Origin: CBDCXE01 sp965223725 [NCBI: Nitrospinota bacterium]
Lineage (GTDB): Bacteria; Nitrospinota_A; UBA7883
DNA: 64,000 nt
Assembly: GCA_965223725.1 (NCBI GenBank)
Contig: CBDCXE010000003.1
Span: 124,001-188,000 of the forward strand
Direction: 5' to 3'
Under the pieces are notes generated by a model. It worked only from the letters and a program-made list of their open reading frames with translations, ran no database searches and was not told the origin of the DNA. Position 1 is the first letter of the stretch. Every line of letters starts with the position of its first letter. This document shows positions 45,352-54,083 of this stretch, in pieces. The translations under genes were made by a program, and so were the position numbers.

Positions 45352-46506
45352 ATGAAACATAAGCAATTAGTATTATCCATAACCCTGCTTTTCGTAATGG
45401 CGAGCAGTGGCTGCTCCACCACCACAGGTGTGACCGGCGGCGGCCCGACCATGGCCCAGGCGATGAAGGCTGGTTATGACGGGCCGAAGGCGCGGGTGGC
45501 TGTGGTCAGGTTCCTGAACAAAACCGCCCATGGTGGTGGAGAGTTTGGCAGTGGGTTGTCTGATATGCTGATCAGCTCCATGTTTCAATCGGATCGTTTT
45601 ATCATGCTCGACCGGTCCGACCTGGGCGATGTTGTCACCGAGCAGGACTTCGCCGCGGCCGGGCGAATATCGGAAGAGACCGCCGCAGCCATCGGCCAGA
45701 TAGAAGGCGCCGACCTGCTGGTCATGGGCTCTGTCACAGAATTTGAGAAGGACCAGATCGGCGTGGGTGGTATCCTCATTGGAATATTGAGTATAGTAGG
45801 GTCTGTGGTGATAGCTTCCAAAAATGACGACGCTCCGCTCGGCGCGGTTACCTATAAGCAATCCCATGTGGCTATGGACCTGAAGGTGGTGGACGCGCGC
45901 ACAGGCCGGGTGGTGCACGCTAATAACGTAACAGGAACATATCAGGATTGGGGCGGCGGAATCATCGGCGGCGTGGGCGGCGGCCGGTCGAGGGTGCCGG
46001 TGGGCCTGGGCGGATTCGCCGGGACCGGCGCAGAACAGGCGATCAAAAAGCTGATCAAGGCTTCAGTCGGCGAAATAGTCAAAAACACACCCACCAAATA
46101 TTATCGGGAAATAACAGAGCCGGTGATCAAGGCAGGTCGGCTGGCCGCCATCTATCCGGTGGCCCTGCCGGACGCCAAGTCGGTCAACCTAACGAAGAAA
46201 GAAGCGTTGATTATTGATGACGAAGAGAGTTATGGAAAACTGCTGGGCGACCTGGGTGTCGCTCGGGAAGGCGCGCCCGACTTCGACTGGAAACAAGCCA
46301 GGCTGATTGCCACATTCGCCGGGTCAAAAAAGTATTCTGGACATCGCATCGCCGTTGATAAAGCCATCCATCACAAAGACCATCTGGAAATTCAAATCAG
46401 GGAAGTCGAACCGGAAGAGAAAACAGAATTAGCCCACCCGGAAACTCCCTTCGACATCGCCCGTATCCACAACCCCGGCAAACCGATCCGCATAGTTTGG
46501 AAATAA
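45352..46506 (+). CDS. CsgG-family lipoprotein with C-terminal PrcB-like domain
   Basis: 384 residues. A lipoprotein signal ends ASSGC (Cys21). Residues about 45-250 are CsgG-like: RVAVVRFLNKTAHGGGEFG, LSDMLISSMFQSDRF and GADLLVMGSVTEF, with a glycine-rich loop later. The last 100 residues (LIATFAGSKKYSGHRIAVDK, PFDIARIHNPGKPIRIV) resemble the PrcB C-terminal domain, which is linked to prolyl-type proteases. CsgG is a curli export pore, but many CsgG-like lipoproteins have other roles, and no curli genes are here. The gene follows PFK by 55 bp. Confidence 0.8.
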   Translation: MKHKQLVLSITLLFVMASSGCSTTTGVTGGGPTMAQAMKAGYDGPKARVAVVRFLNKTAHGGGEFGSGLSDMLISSMFQSDRFIMLDRSDLGDVVTEQDFAAAGRISEETAAAIGQIEGADLLVMGSVTEFEKDQIGVGGILIGILSIVGSVVIASKNDDAPLGAVTYKQSHVAMDLKVVDARTGRVVHANNVTGTYQDWGGGIIGGVGGGRSRVPVGLGGFAGTGAEQAIKKLIKASVGEIVKNTPTKYYREITEPVIKAGRLAAIYPVALPDAKSVNLTKKEALIIDDEESYGKLLGDLGVAREGAPDFDWKQARLIATFAGSKKYSGHRIAVDKAIHHKDHLEIQIREVEPEEKTELAHPETPFDIARIHNPGKPIRIVWK

Positions 46507-46514
46507 ACTTTTTC

Positions 46515-47693
46515 CTACAACGGCTCTGTTCCTTGGGATAAGATGTTAAGATAGCTGCCGTACACAAATAGTCGGCCTCGTTGCCTTCCGGTTATTTCTT
46601 TTGCAATACCTAACTCAGCAAGATGTCCTAAGGATTTCTGGACTGTTGGCGTGGACAGTTTTAGTTGCTGGGCCGCTCTTGATGCCGAAGCAACAACTTT
46701 CGACTGCAAATAGTGATGCACCCGAAGCGCAGACGCCGCCGGGCGACCCAGCTTTTCTATCTGCCTCCTGTCCTTATCAAACAAATCAAGAATACTTTTT
46801 GCCGCCTCTGCAGCCTGTTCCGAGGTTTCCTTCACACCGATTAGAAAAAATTCCAGCCAGGCTTCCCAATCTCCATGCTCACGAACCCGTTGAAGCAGAT
46901 TATAATATTGGCGCCGATTAGTTTTTAAATACAAGCTCAGATAAAGTATTGGCTCCTTTAGCACCCCTTCTGCACATAGCAGAAATGTGATGAGCAGCCG
47001 GCCCAGCCTGCCATTACCATCCAGGAATGGGTGAATACTCTCGAACTGAACATGGATAAGAGCGGCTTTGACCAGAGGCGGCAATCCTGAACTTTCCTCA
47101 TATATAAATTTCTCAAGTTCTCCCATGCAATCCAATACCATGTCATCCGGTGGTGGGACAAATATAGCGTTACCTGGCCTTGTGCCACCAATCCAGTTCT
47201 GGCTACGCCGAAACTTGCCAGGTTGCCTGGTAGCCCCCCTTCCTTTTGAAAGCAGCTTTTCATGGATTTCTTTTATCAAGCGAAGCGACAACGGAAACCC
47301 ACCACGTAACCGTTCCAGTCCATAATCCATTGCTGTGACATAGTTGGAAACTTCTCGCACATCTTCCAGTGGCGCACCAGTCGTTTCTTCGCTTTCAAAC
47401 AGCAATAGATCAGACAAGGATGATTGTGTCCCTTCGATCTGGGATGACAATAACGCTTCTTTGCGCACGTAGGTGTATAGGAACAATTCGGTATCTGGCA
47501 GAACTGTGGTAACGCCATCCAGGCGGCCAAGCGCTTGATTGGCCTCTTCCATCAATATATAAAAGCGCTCCAACTTTATCGGTGGGTTTGGCGGTAATGG
47601 ATTAGGAATAAATATACGTATAGACTCGCTAGCAACAATTGTTTCTCTGAATCTTCCGGCTCTACGCGAAATGTCGTTAATTCGTTTGTTCAC
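46515..47693 (-). CDS. Fic family protein (class II) with winged-helix C-terminus
   Basis: 392 residues. The active motif HPFLDGNGRLGR spans 221-232, with catalytic His221. The inhibitory motif S83-SQI-E87-G88 lies N-terminally, making it a class II Fic enzyme that is autoinhibited. A Fic_N-like region precedes it. The C-terminal 80 residues (ALRVHHYLQSKVVASASRAA, LSTPTVQKSLGHL) form a winged HTH. Fic enzymes AMP-ylate proteins. The HTH and the inverted repeats just upstream (47706-47774) point to autoregulation. The region is AT-richer than its neighbours. Confidence 0.92.
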   Translation of the reverse strand: MNKRINDISRRAGRFRETIVASESIRIFIPNPLPPNPPIKLERFYILMEEANQALGRLDGVTTVLPDTELFLYTYVRKEALLSSQIEGTQSSLSDLLLFESEETTGAPLEDVREVSNYVTAMDYGLERLRGGFPLSLRLIKEIHEKLLSKGRGATRQPGKFRRSQNWIGGTRPGNAIFVPPPDDMVLDCMGELEKFIYEESSGLPPLVKAALIHVQFESIHPFLDGNGRLGRLLITFLLCAEGVLKEPILYLSLYLKTNRRQYYNLLQRVREHGDWEAWLEFFLIGVKETSEQAAEAAKSILDLFDKDRRQIEKLGRPAASALRVHHYLQSKVVASASRAAQQLKLSTPTVQKSLGHLAELGIAKEITGRQRGRLFVYGSYLNILSQGTEPL

Positions 47694-47705
47694 TTATGAA
47701 ACGAT

Positions 47706-47788
47706 CCTTTAATAAGCAATTTCCTTATTAAAGGATAGGCTATTAAACTTTAATAAGCAAGCACCTTATTAAAGAATAGGCTATTAAA
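47706..47788. repeat. two 41-bp direct repeats, each with a long inverted repeat: candidate fic operators
   Basis: Unit 1 contains CCTTTAATAAG-7 nt-CTTATTAAAGG (47706-47734, perfect 11-bp arms). Unit 2 contains CTTTAATAAG-7 nt-CTTATTAAAG (47748-47774). Both are followed by ATAGGCTATTAAA, and a third partial half-site starts near 47789. The centres are 41 bp apart, about four helical turns. They lie 13 bp before the fic start and suit binding by its winged-helix domain. Confidence 0.75.
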
Positions 47789-47805
47789 CTTTAGTAATCT
47801 TCCGC

Positions 47806-48045
47806 CTACGCCCGCGGCTTATATTTCATTTTCATATATCGATCACCCTTGCGCAGCTCGTCTAGCATCTGGTTCAGCCGTTTTTGCTTGGTCTCCTCCC
47901 GCTTGGCGCTGGTTATCCAGCCGATATAGTCGTTTTGCTGGTATGGCGGGCGCTGTCGATATTTTTCCATGAGGCTTTCCGTTTCCAGCGCGTTACGAAC
48001 AAACCTGGGCATCGGGTGACGTGGCCGTTTCAACATAAGTGACAA
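47806..48045 (-). CDS. YdeI/OmpD-associated (OmdA) family small protein
   Basis: 79 residues. PRFVRNALETESLMEKYRQ and RPPYQQNDYIGWITSAKRE, then ETKQKRLNQMLDELRKG, match the C-terminal OmdA-type domain found alone in many bacteria. Function is unknown. It is the last gene of a leftward run, starting 4 bp before the end of pgsA. Confidence 0.78.
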   Translation of the reverse strand: MSLMLKRPRHPMPRFVRNALETESLMEKYRQRPPYQQNDYIGWITSAKREETKQKRLNQMLDELRKGDRYMKMKYKPRA

Positions 48046-48048
48046 ACC

Positions 48049-48606
48049 TTAATAAAAATCGCCGGCGTTTTCCTTGTCGAGCTTGCTCCAGAACTGGCTG
48101 AAGTAGTCGGCGGCGGAGACCACCGACAGGATCATGGCGATCCAGATGCCGACCTGGCCCAGGTAGTGGAACACAATATTGAAATCGAGGATCAGAAACT
48201 CGATGGCGACTATCTCCGCGATCATCTTGTATTTGCCGGAGGCGCCCGCGGCTATGTGGATGCCCTGCGCCGACGCGATCATCCGCAGGCCGGACACCGC
48301 GAACTCCCGCCCGATGATCACCACCACGATCCACGCCGCCACCCTGTCCAGCTCCACCAACGGCACCAGCGCGGCGATGACCAGCAGTTTATCCGCCACC
48401 GGGTCCAACAGCTTGCCCAGCAAAGTCACCTGATTGGTGACCCGCGCCAGATGACCATCCAGCCAGTCGGTGGCGGCGGCCAAGCCGAACACGATCGACG
48501 CGGCGATGCAAGAGATCAGCGAGGGTGATATGAGAACAAGCACCAGCAGCGGGACGAGGAAAATACGAAAAAGTGTAATTTTGTTAGGGAGGTTCAGGCC
48601 GTGCAT
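48049..48606 (-). CDS. pgsA: CDP-diacylglycerol-glycerol-3-phosphate 3-phosphatidyltransferase
   Basis: 185 residues, polytopic. The CDP-alcohol phosphotransferase motif is present as DWLDGHLARVTNQVTLLG followed by KLLDPVADKLLV, with all three aspartates. The N-terminal NLPNKITLFRIFLVPLL is the usual PgsA start. It commits CDP-DAG to phosphatidylglycerol at the inner membrane. The gene downstream is the OmdA-like gene; upstream is the M23 peptidase gene on the same strand. Confidence 0.95.
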   Translation of the reverse strand: MHGLNLPNKITLFRIFLVPLLVLVLISPSLISCIAASIVFGLAAATDWLDGHLARVTNQVTLLGKLLDPVADKLLVIAALVPLVELDRVAAWIVVVIIGREFAVSGLRMIASAQGIHIAAGASGKYKMIAEIVAIEFLILDFNIVFHYLGQVGIWIAMILSVVSAADYFSQFWSKLDKENAGDFY

Positions 48607-48664
48607 AGAGCCCTCTGGTTAATGAACCTGGTAAAAGTCGCTTCAAACAAGAGAAGTTTCGGAA

Positions 48665-49594
48665 CTACTCTTCCAGTATATATCGGTATGGGTTGACCGG
48701 CACACCGTTCAACAGCACCTCGTAATGCAGGTGCGGGCCGGTCGATCGGCCGGTGTTGCCCACCAAGGCCACCTTTTCGCCCCGCTTAACCCGTTGACCA
48801 ACCTCTACAAGGCTCTTGGAACAATGCCCATAACGGGTGACAACACCATATCCATGGTCTACTTCCACCATCTTGCCGTATCCGCCATGATACCCGACAC
48901 GGATAACCACCCCATTGGCAGGGGCCAGTATAGGCGAGTTCATCTGTGTGGCGACGTCAAGACCTTCATGCATCTCCCGCAGACCGGTGAATGGCGATTT
49001 GCGATAGCCAAACGCCGAAGTCACCCAACCTCGGGCGGGCCAGATCGATGGAGTGTGCGACAGCAACGAGGACTGCTCCTTGAAAAACTCGTCCAGCTCG
49101 AAAAAGCTGATCTCCTGATTTTCCGCCCTTTCATTCATCAGATCGACTTCCTGGTTCAAAGAGTCGATAAGCGACTGGGTATATTGCCTGGAAGCGGAGG
49201 AGAAATTGACCATAGTGTCTTTCTCTGGGCCGCCGGAGCCGAAATCTTTATCTTTTTCTGGTTGACTCTCCAGAGCGGTGATAACGCGCAGTTTCTTGTC
49301 AAACTGTTCCAACCGAATCAGCTGCGCTTCTAACTGTTTAAGTTTTTGTGTAAATTTCTGAAATTCTTTTTTGTGGGTGGATGATACGCCTTGTAACGAC
49401 TTAAGCTCTTCCAGGCCCTGGCTTTTATCAAGGATATAATTGGAGAAATAGCCAAAACCAAAAATGGATACCAGCCCCACAAGGAGAATACCTTTAACTA
49501 CAATTTTTGAAACAGATATTCGCTTGAATTCGCCAGTAACGTCAGGAATAAAAATGAAAGTGTATTTATCTTTAGCGAACAAAACATCCCCCAA
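48665..49594 (-). CDS. M23 (LytM-type) murein endopeptidase, membrane anchored
   Basis: 309 residues. A short cytoplasmic N-terminus, one transmembrane helix (about 33-52) and a coiled coil (about 55-100) lead to a C-terminal M23 domain. Zinc ligands are visible as His and Asp in MHEGLDVAT and His in GPHLHYEVLL. The preceding TSAFGYRKSPFTGL is typical. It cuts peptidoglycan cross-links or activates amidases in the periplasm. Confidence 0.92.
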   Translation of the reverse strand: MGDVLFAKDKYTFIFIPDVTGEFKRISVSKIVVKGILLVGLVSIFGFGYFSNYILDKSQGLEELKSLQGVSSTHKKEFQKFTQKLKQLEAQLIRLEQFDKKLRVITALESQPEKDKDFGSGGPEKDTMVNFSSASRQYTQSLIDSLNQEVDLMNERAENQEISFFELDEFFKEQSSLLSHTPSIWPARGWVTSAFGYRKSPFTGLREMHEGLDVATQMNSPILAPANGVVIRVGYHGGYGKMVEVDHGYGVVTRYGHCSKSLVEVGQRVKRGEKVALVGNTGRSTGPHLHYEVLLNGVPVNPYRYILEE

Positions 49595-49788
49595 AATTAA
49601 CGGTAGCAGATAGACAAACCGTTTGAACTAGCACGATTTAATTTCTTCCCCAATAAAACAACGGTCTACAGGTCATTGCCGGTCATATGGTCAAAAATCG
49701 ACTGCATGGGCAGTATTTTTCAATAGAATACGGGTAAATCAGCCTAAAAGTCATTAACGTTGATTTATATCTGTTTTCAAATGTCGCG

Positions 49789-50292
49789 TCAAGGTTTTTT
49801 TGTGGTTTTTGACGACCGCTTTTGCCTGGGCGCCGCCTTGTCTTTTAATATATAAGTCGAGTCGAGGGAAATGTACCTGTCAGCGGCGTCTTTCATCATA
49901 TCCGCGCACGTTTCCGGGAACGACCAGACCTCCACTTTGCAGCCCCGGTTTTTCAGATACCAGACCAGCGGAAGATAATCCTTGTCGCCGGCCACTATTA
50001 TCGCCACATCCAGCTTTTCAGACAGGGTGACCGCGTCTATGGTCAGCCAGGCGTCGGCGTTTTTGACCGGTTGCTTTATTTCTCCCCCCAGCCCTTGCCA
50101 GAATCTTTTGAAATCCTCGCTGATGTTCTTGTGGATCGGTTTGTAATAGATGATCCGGGTCACTTCCCGCTGGCCGATTTCATCGATCAGCATCGCATAG
50201 TTAAACCGGCCTCCATGCAGGTTATACCCCGCCAGCTCGATATTCTCCGCGTCGATCAGGACGCCCACCTTCTGATAAACCAAATGTGACAT
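49789..50292 (-). CDS. NYN domain (LabA/DUF88 family) protein
   Basis: 167 residues. The PIN-like fold shows acidic residues in VGVLIDAENIE, DAWLTIDAVTL and IVAGDKDYLPLVWYLKNRG. The C-terminus is a basic tail (RQKRSSKTTKKP), which is compatible with RNA binding. NYN proteins are predicted RNases of the PIN superfamily. The gene is separate from its neighbours by more than 190 bp on each side. Confidence 0.9.
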   Translation of the reverse strand: MSHLVYQKVGVLIDAENIELAGYNLHGGRFNYAMLIDEIGQREVTRIIYYKPIHKNISEDFKRFWQGLGGEIKQPVKNADAWLTIDAVTLSEKLDVAIIVAGDKDYLPLVWYLKNRGCKVEVWSFPETCADMMKDAADRYISLDSTYILKDKAAPRQKRSSKTTKKP

Positions 50293-50315
50293 ATAAATTC
50301 TAATCCTTAAAATTC

Positions 50316-50363
50316 GGGGCTATAGAACCCCTAGGGTCGTAAACCCCCTGGGTCATGGACCCC
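50316..50363. repeat. three tandem 16-bp repeats with GGG/CCCC ends
   Basis: Contiguous units at 50316-50331, 50332-50347 and 50348-50363 share the pattern xxGGG-tcxtxxa-CCCC, for example CTGGGTCATGGACCCC. Each can form a small hairpin, and adjacent units can pair alternatively. They lie in the 285-bp spacer between two divergent genes. Confidence 0.7.
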
Positions 50364-50577
50364 ATAAAATAACTTGCGGCATTCAGGCAACGGCTCATCT
50401 TACCAGCTTTTGTCATATAAACCTTCAAAAATATTGCTTGGTAAAGCGGCAACCAGGCATAATCAGATAGCCACTATCTATTTGCCACCATAACGGTCGG
50501 GTGCTATATTGATTTGGATCGATGTACGTCGGATCACAGTTTTATAAATAATTCCAGGTTAACAAGGTAGCGTCGCT

Positions 50578-51636
50578 ATGGCTGGTTGTTTATTCAGGTT
50601 TGTTTTTCTACCCATCATCATAATCGCCGCATTATTAACGATTTTCTCCCTTCGCGAGCCATATCCAACGCTCGATTTCGAAGCGGAAGGCGCAGTGACA
50701 GCCGCTTTCGTTATCGGTTTTCTCATCTGGTGGGCCGTCATCTCCTGGCTCGATATGCGTGATTTGTCGTCGACCCTGACGCTTTCCAAAAAATATGATT
50801 TCAAGGATGGCCAACCGGCGGTGATCTCCGGCCGTATAGAAGCGAAAGAAGAAACGCTGAAGGCGCCCTTCAGTGGTCAGGATTGTGTGGGCTATTGCTA
50901 TAGGGTGCTTTATTTCGACAGTCCGAAGCGTGATAAAGATATGGACAATGAAAATGAACATCTGTTAAAGGCAAAGGACTATGAGGGGTTCGCCTTTGCT
51001 CCATCGGCAGTGCGTGGTTCATTACGCACTGCCAACATATTGGCCGAACCAGACGAAGGCCTGTTCGATGAAGCGCCAGAACGGGTGATAACCAGTAAGG
51101 ATGATTGGAAACGAGCAGTAGAGTATTTTGATAAAACAGATTTTGGCATAATGGAACCAGGAGAGAAAGAGAAAAAACAAACACGACTGATCCATGAGAA
51201 GCCTGGCGTTTTCCGTGAGGATAAAAAGGTGAATGAGCCACCTGAAAACCTGATGGATCATAGGCCAGATTATGAATCGATGGAAATGGATAACCGATTA
51301 GCCGGAAAAATAGACGATCCAAACGTCGCCGAGTTTGTCAAAAAAAGCCTGTTCAAGGTCCAGGGAAAGTTTGATAAAAAGCGCACGTTGCTGGAGTCTG
51401 TTATCAAGGAGGGGGACGAGGTTATGATCTCCGGTGTTTTCTCCGCCGCGCAAAATGGTATCGCGCCAGATCCAGACACAATCATGAATCCTTTTAAAGT
51501 CTCATACGGTGGAGCAGAGCTGATCAGAAAAAAAATACGCAACCGCGTTATAGGCATTACGATCTCTTCACTGCTCGCCATTATTGGCGTCGCCTATTAT
51601 TACTTTATTTACATGACAGACAACCTTGTTAAATAG
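50578..51636 (+). CDS. membrane protein with GIDE-like domain
   Basis: 352 residues. Two N-terminal transmembrane helices (about 6-22 and 37-58) and one C-terminal (about 325-345) frame a soluble region. Its start, AVISGRIEAKEETLKAPFSG then QDCVGYCYRV, resembles the GIDE domain of MULAN-type membrane proteins and their bacterial relatives. A long charged insertion (about 150-245) is atypical. KRTLLESVIKEGDEVMISG closes the fold. Function unknown. A PEBP gene follows after 27 bp. Confidence 0.7.
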   Translation: MAGCLFRFVFLPIIIIAALLTIFSLREPYPTLDFEAEGAVTAAFVIGFLIWWAVISWLDMRDLSSTLTLSKKYDFKDGQPAVISGRIEAKEETLKAPFSGQDCVGYCYRVLYFDSPKRDKDMDNENEHLLKAKDYEGFAFAPSAVRGSLRTANILAEPDEGLFDEAPERVITSKDDWKRAVEYFDKTDFGIMEPGEKEKKQTRLIHEKPGVFREDKKVNEPPENLMDHRPDYESMEMDNRLAGKIDDPNVAEFVKKSLFKVQGKFDKKRTLLESVIKEGDEVMISGVFSAAQNGIAPDPDTIMNPFKVSYGGAELIRKKIRNRVIGITISSLLAIIGVAYYYFIYMTDNLVK

Positions 51637-51663
51637 TTATTACAATCAGCCAGGAGTAAGTAA

Positions 51664-52221
51664 ATGAAATCTTTTGTCATTCAGGTCTCGATTTTGACCG
51701 TCGCGATATTTGCAGGGCTCACTTTGTCTGTGCAAGCGTTTGAGATGAAAAGTGAAGATATATCAGAAGGCCATCACATGGATAAAACCTTTGAATATAA
51801 AGGTTTTGGGTGCGATGGCGATAACCTGTCGCCGATGCTGGAGTGGAGTAATCCACCGGAAAGGACCAAGAGCTTTGCATTAACTGTATATGATCCCGAC
51901 GCGCCAACGGGCAGCGGCTGGTGGCACTGGATTGTCACTGATATTCCAAAGGATGTATCTGGCCTGCCGCAGGGAGCTGGGTCCAGAGGATCTCAACTGC
52001 CCAAGGGCAGTCAATCACACAGTAACGATTTTGGATCAAAACAGTTCGGTGGCGCCTGCCCTCCGGAAAATGATGGGATGCATCGCTATCAATTTACCGT
52101 GTGGGCGCTACCTGATGAAAAGCTTTCGTTGGCTGATGACGCCACCCCTGCATTAATTGGGTATATGTTAAACGCCAAATCGCTCGGCAAGGCGACCATA
52201 ACGGCAACATACGCGCGATAA
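51664..52221 (+). CDS. YbhB/YbcL family (PEBP-like) periplasmic protein
   Basis: 185 residues with a signal peptide ending near VQAFE. The PEBP family blocks are DGDNLSPMLEWSNPP, LTVYDPDAPTGSGWWHWIV and GGACPPENDGMHRYQFTVWAL. The family binds small ligands; the bacterial function is unclear. AGGAG lies 8 nt before ATG 51664. It is probably co-transcribed with the upstream membrane protein. Confidence 0.92.
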   Translation: MKSFVIQVSILTVAIFAGLTLSVQAFEMKSEDISEGHHMDKTFEYKGFGCDGDNLSPMLEWSNPPERTKSFALTVYDPDAPTGSGWWHWIVTDIPKDVSGLPQGAGSRGSQLPKGSQSHSNDFGSKQFGGACPPENDGMHRYQFTVWALPDEKLSLADDATPALIGYMLNAKSLGKATITATYAR

Positions 52222-52299
52222 ACAGTATAAATTATGATGTGCAAAGCAATTTATCCTAAACTGTGTTAATCGAAAATTTTGAAGTAGGACGGAATATTT

Positions 52300-53301
52300 G
52301 TGATTCTAAAATATGATATTGATCAACTCACTGGATTAATAGGCGGACGTCTTTTTGGTGGCCAGCCAGGCCAAAACCCGCCTTTAATGATTACCACCAT
52401 GTTTGCCGCCGGCGATAAAATCGTGAAATCCCGCAAGCAGAACAGGTTTGATCAAAATGCCGCCCGTGCGCAAATAGAGCGAATCATGGAGCTGGAGATC
52501 ATAACAGGTTTACCTTCCCTAATAGATTTTGTGGCCAATTCAACCGGGGAAATAATACGCTATATAGATCTGTTTCTGGAAGTGACCGGCAAAACCGGGA
52601 TGCCGTTCGCTTCTGACATGTTTATGAAAAAGGATAAGCTGGAAACCGCCAGGTATGTGGCCTCGATCGGAGAGCTGGACCGATACTTATATAATTCACT
52701 CTCATTTTATGAAACAGAAGATCTTCAGGATGAGATTGAAGCGATCGCTAAAATCGGTGTAAAACATCTGTTGCTGGCGCTATGGGACAAAGATTCCGAG
52801 CTGTCTGAAGGGCGGATGAAATGTCTGGGGAAAATGGCGCCACTACTGGAGCCATACAACTTCGAAACCATCCTGTGTGATACCACACCGCTCAGCCTGC
52901 CCGCCTCGATGATTGGTAACAGGGCTGCGGAACTGATAAAGGAGAAATATGGCTTGTTATCTGGCTGTGGCCGTAACAACGGAGTATTGAACTGGTGGCG
53001 GGCATCGGGAGAGATGGGCGGAGTTAACACCTACAAGTCTGTTGATACTTCCATGGAAGCGCTCGGCTCTATGGGCGCGGACTTTCTGTTATATGGGCCA
53101 GCCGACGCCGCAGGCCGGATATACCCGGCGGTGGCCATCGCCCAATGCAACCTGGCCACCCTGGTTATGGACAAATATAAGACCTTGCCAGAAAATATGG
53201 AGCATCCGATCTACAAGATGTTTCCGGACGCAGTGAAAATGTTCCAGGATATGATTGCCGGCGCGCAAACAAAAAGACGCTGGCTTATGAAACCGGGGTA
53301 A
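52300..53301 (+). CDS. MtrH-like methyltransferase (tetrahydromethanopterin S-methyltransferase subunit H family)
   Basis: 333 residues from GTG 52300. GGQPGQNPPLMITTMF, then KSRKQNRFDQNAARAQIER, and GADFLLYGPADAAGRIYPAVA are strongly MtrH-like. In methanogens MtrH moves a methyl group between tetrahydromethanopterin and the corrinoid of MtrA. Bacterial homologues act with corrinoid proteins on folate or pterin carriers. No corrinoid protein, MtrA-like or demethylase gene is adjacent, so the partner must be elsewhere. Confidence 0.85.
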   Translation: MILKYDIDQLTGLIGGRLFGGQPGQNPPLMITTMFAAGDKIVKSRKQNRFDQNAARAQIERIMELEIITGLPSLIDFVANSTGEIIRYIDLFLEVTGKTGMPFASDMFMKKDKLETARYVASIGELDRYLYNSLSFYETEDLQDEIEAIAKIGVKHLLLALWDKDSELSEGRMKCLGKMAPLLEPYNFETILCDTTPLSLPASMIGNRAAELIKEKYGLLSGCGRNNGVLNWWRASGEMGGVNTYKSVDTSMEALGSMGADFLLYGPADAAGRIYPAVAIAQCNLATLVMDKYKTLPENMEHPIYKMFPDAVKMFQDMIAGAQTKRRWLMKPG

Positions 53302-53377
53302 TGAACAGATACCAGCGACCTTCACCCAGAACCCCTTTATTCTATAACCGCCAGAAGTAATGTGCCAGGAGTATATA

Positions 53378-53824
53378 TCAGATGCACAAATAAACACACC
53401 TTGTCTTAGCGGCGCCTGGCGTGGGGCAAACATTGACACTGCACCCAATCAGAAAACAGAATTTCCCTGCGGGCGCGCCCGGTGGGTTAAAGGCTGGGCA
53501 ACCCCGCAGCAGGCAAACCCATTGCCCCATCGGGATCCAGACATTGCAAAATCGTAACATTTCAAAAAGAGCGGCTTTTGGATCGTTAAGCTTATATGTG
53601 GTAACGACTGGTTTCGATTTTGGTTTATCGAGCAGATGCTCGACAATGCGTAACTCAGACCCCTCGTTTTCTGTCGCCATCTCATATAACTTGGCGGCCA
53701 ATTCCAACTGGGCCTCGGCGCCCTTTGTTTGGGATTCCAAAGCTTTTTCCCACTTTTTTCCGATGGAAGCCAGTTTGCGGTCCAGAGCGGTCCTGCTCGT
53801 TTTTGTCCCCTTTTTTTTCTTCAT
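53378..53824 (-). CDS. small protein with basic N-terminus and cysteine-rich tail, unknown function
   Basis: 148 residues from ATG 53824, preceded by GGAGGAGG at a good distance, which supports translation. Residues 1-65 are basic and helical (TALDRKLASIGKKWEKAL). The last 60 residues contain eight cysteines (RFCNVW, QWVCLLRGCP, KFCFLIGCSVNVCP, TRCVYLCI) with no obvious zinc-finger spacing. No family recognised. The tail could be lipid- or metal-binding, or an artefact if an indel lies after about residue 90. Confidence 0.55.
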   Translation of the reverse strand: MKKKKGTKTSRTALDRKLASIGKKWEKALESQTKGAEAQLELAAKLYEMATENEGSELRIVEHLLDKPKSKPVVTTYKLNDPKAALFEMLRFCNVWIPMGQWVCLLRGCPAFNPPGAPAGKFCFLIGCSVNVCPTPGAAKTRCVYLCI

Positions 53825-54083
53825 TTTAAATCCTCCTCCATATAACGGTTAGCGGGCCAAGACATCTGGCGTCTCCATCCGCGCAAAACCCCCTCCTGCC
53901 ATAGGCTGGGGCGCCCTGGGTTATAAATATAAGATCATTAGCATATTATTGTCAAGCGGAATAATTAGAAATTTATCATTATTAATATTTGTCGGATTAT
54001 GGCGACCCAAACCGACCAGATAAAAACAGCGCCCGCGATAAACCCCTTGTTTTGGGCTGCCGTTGTCCGGTATATTTTCATGT

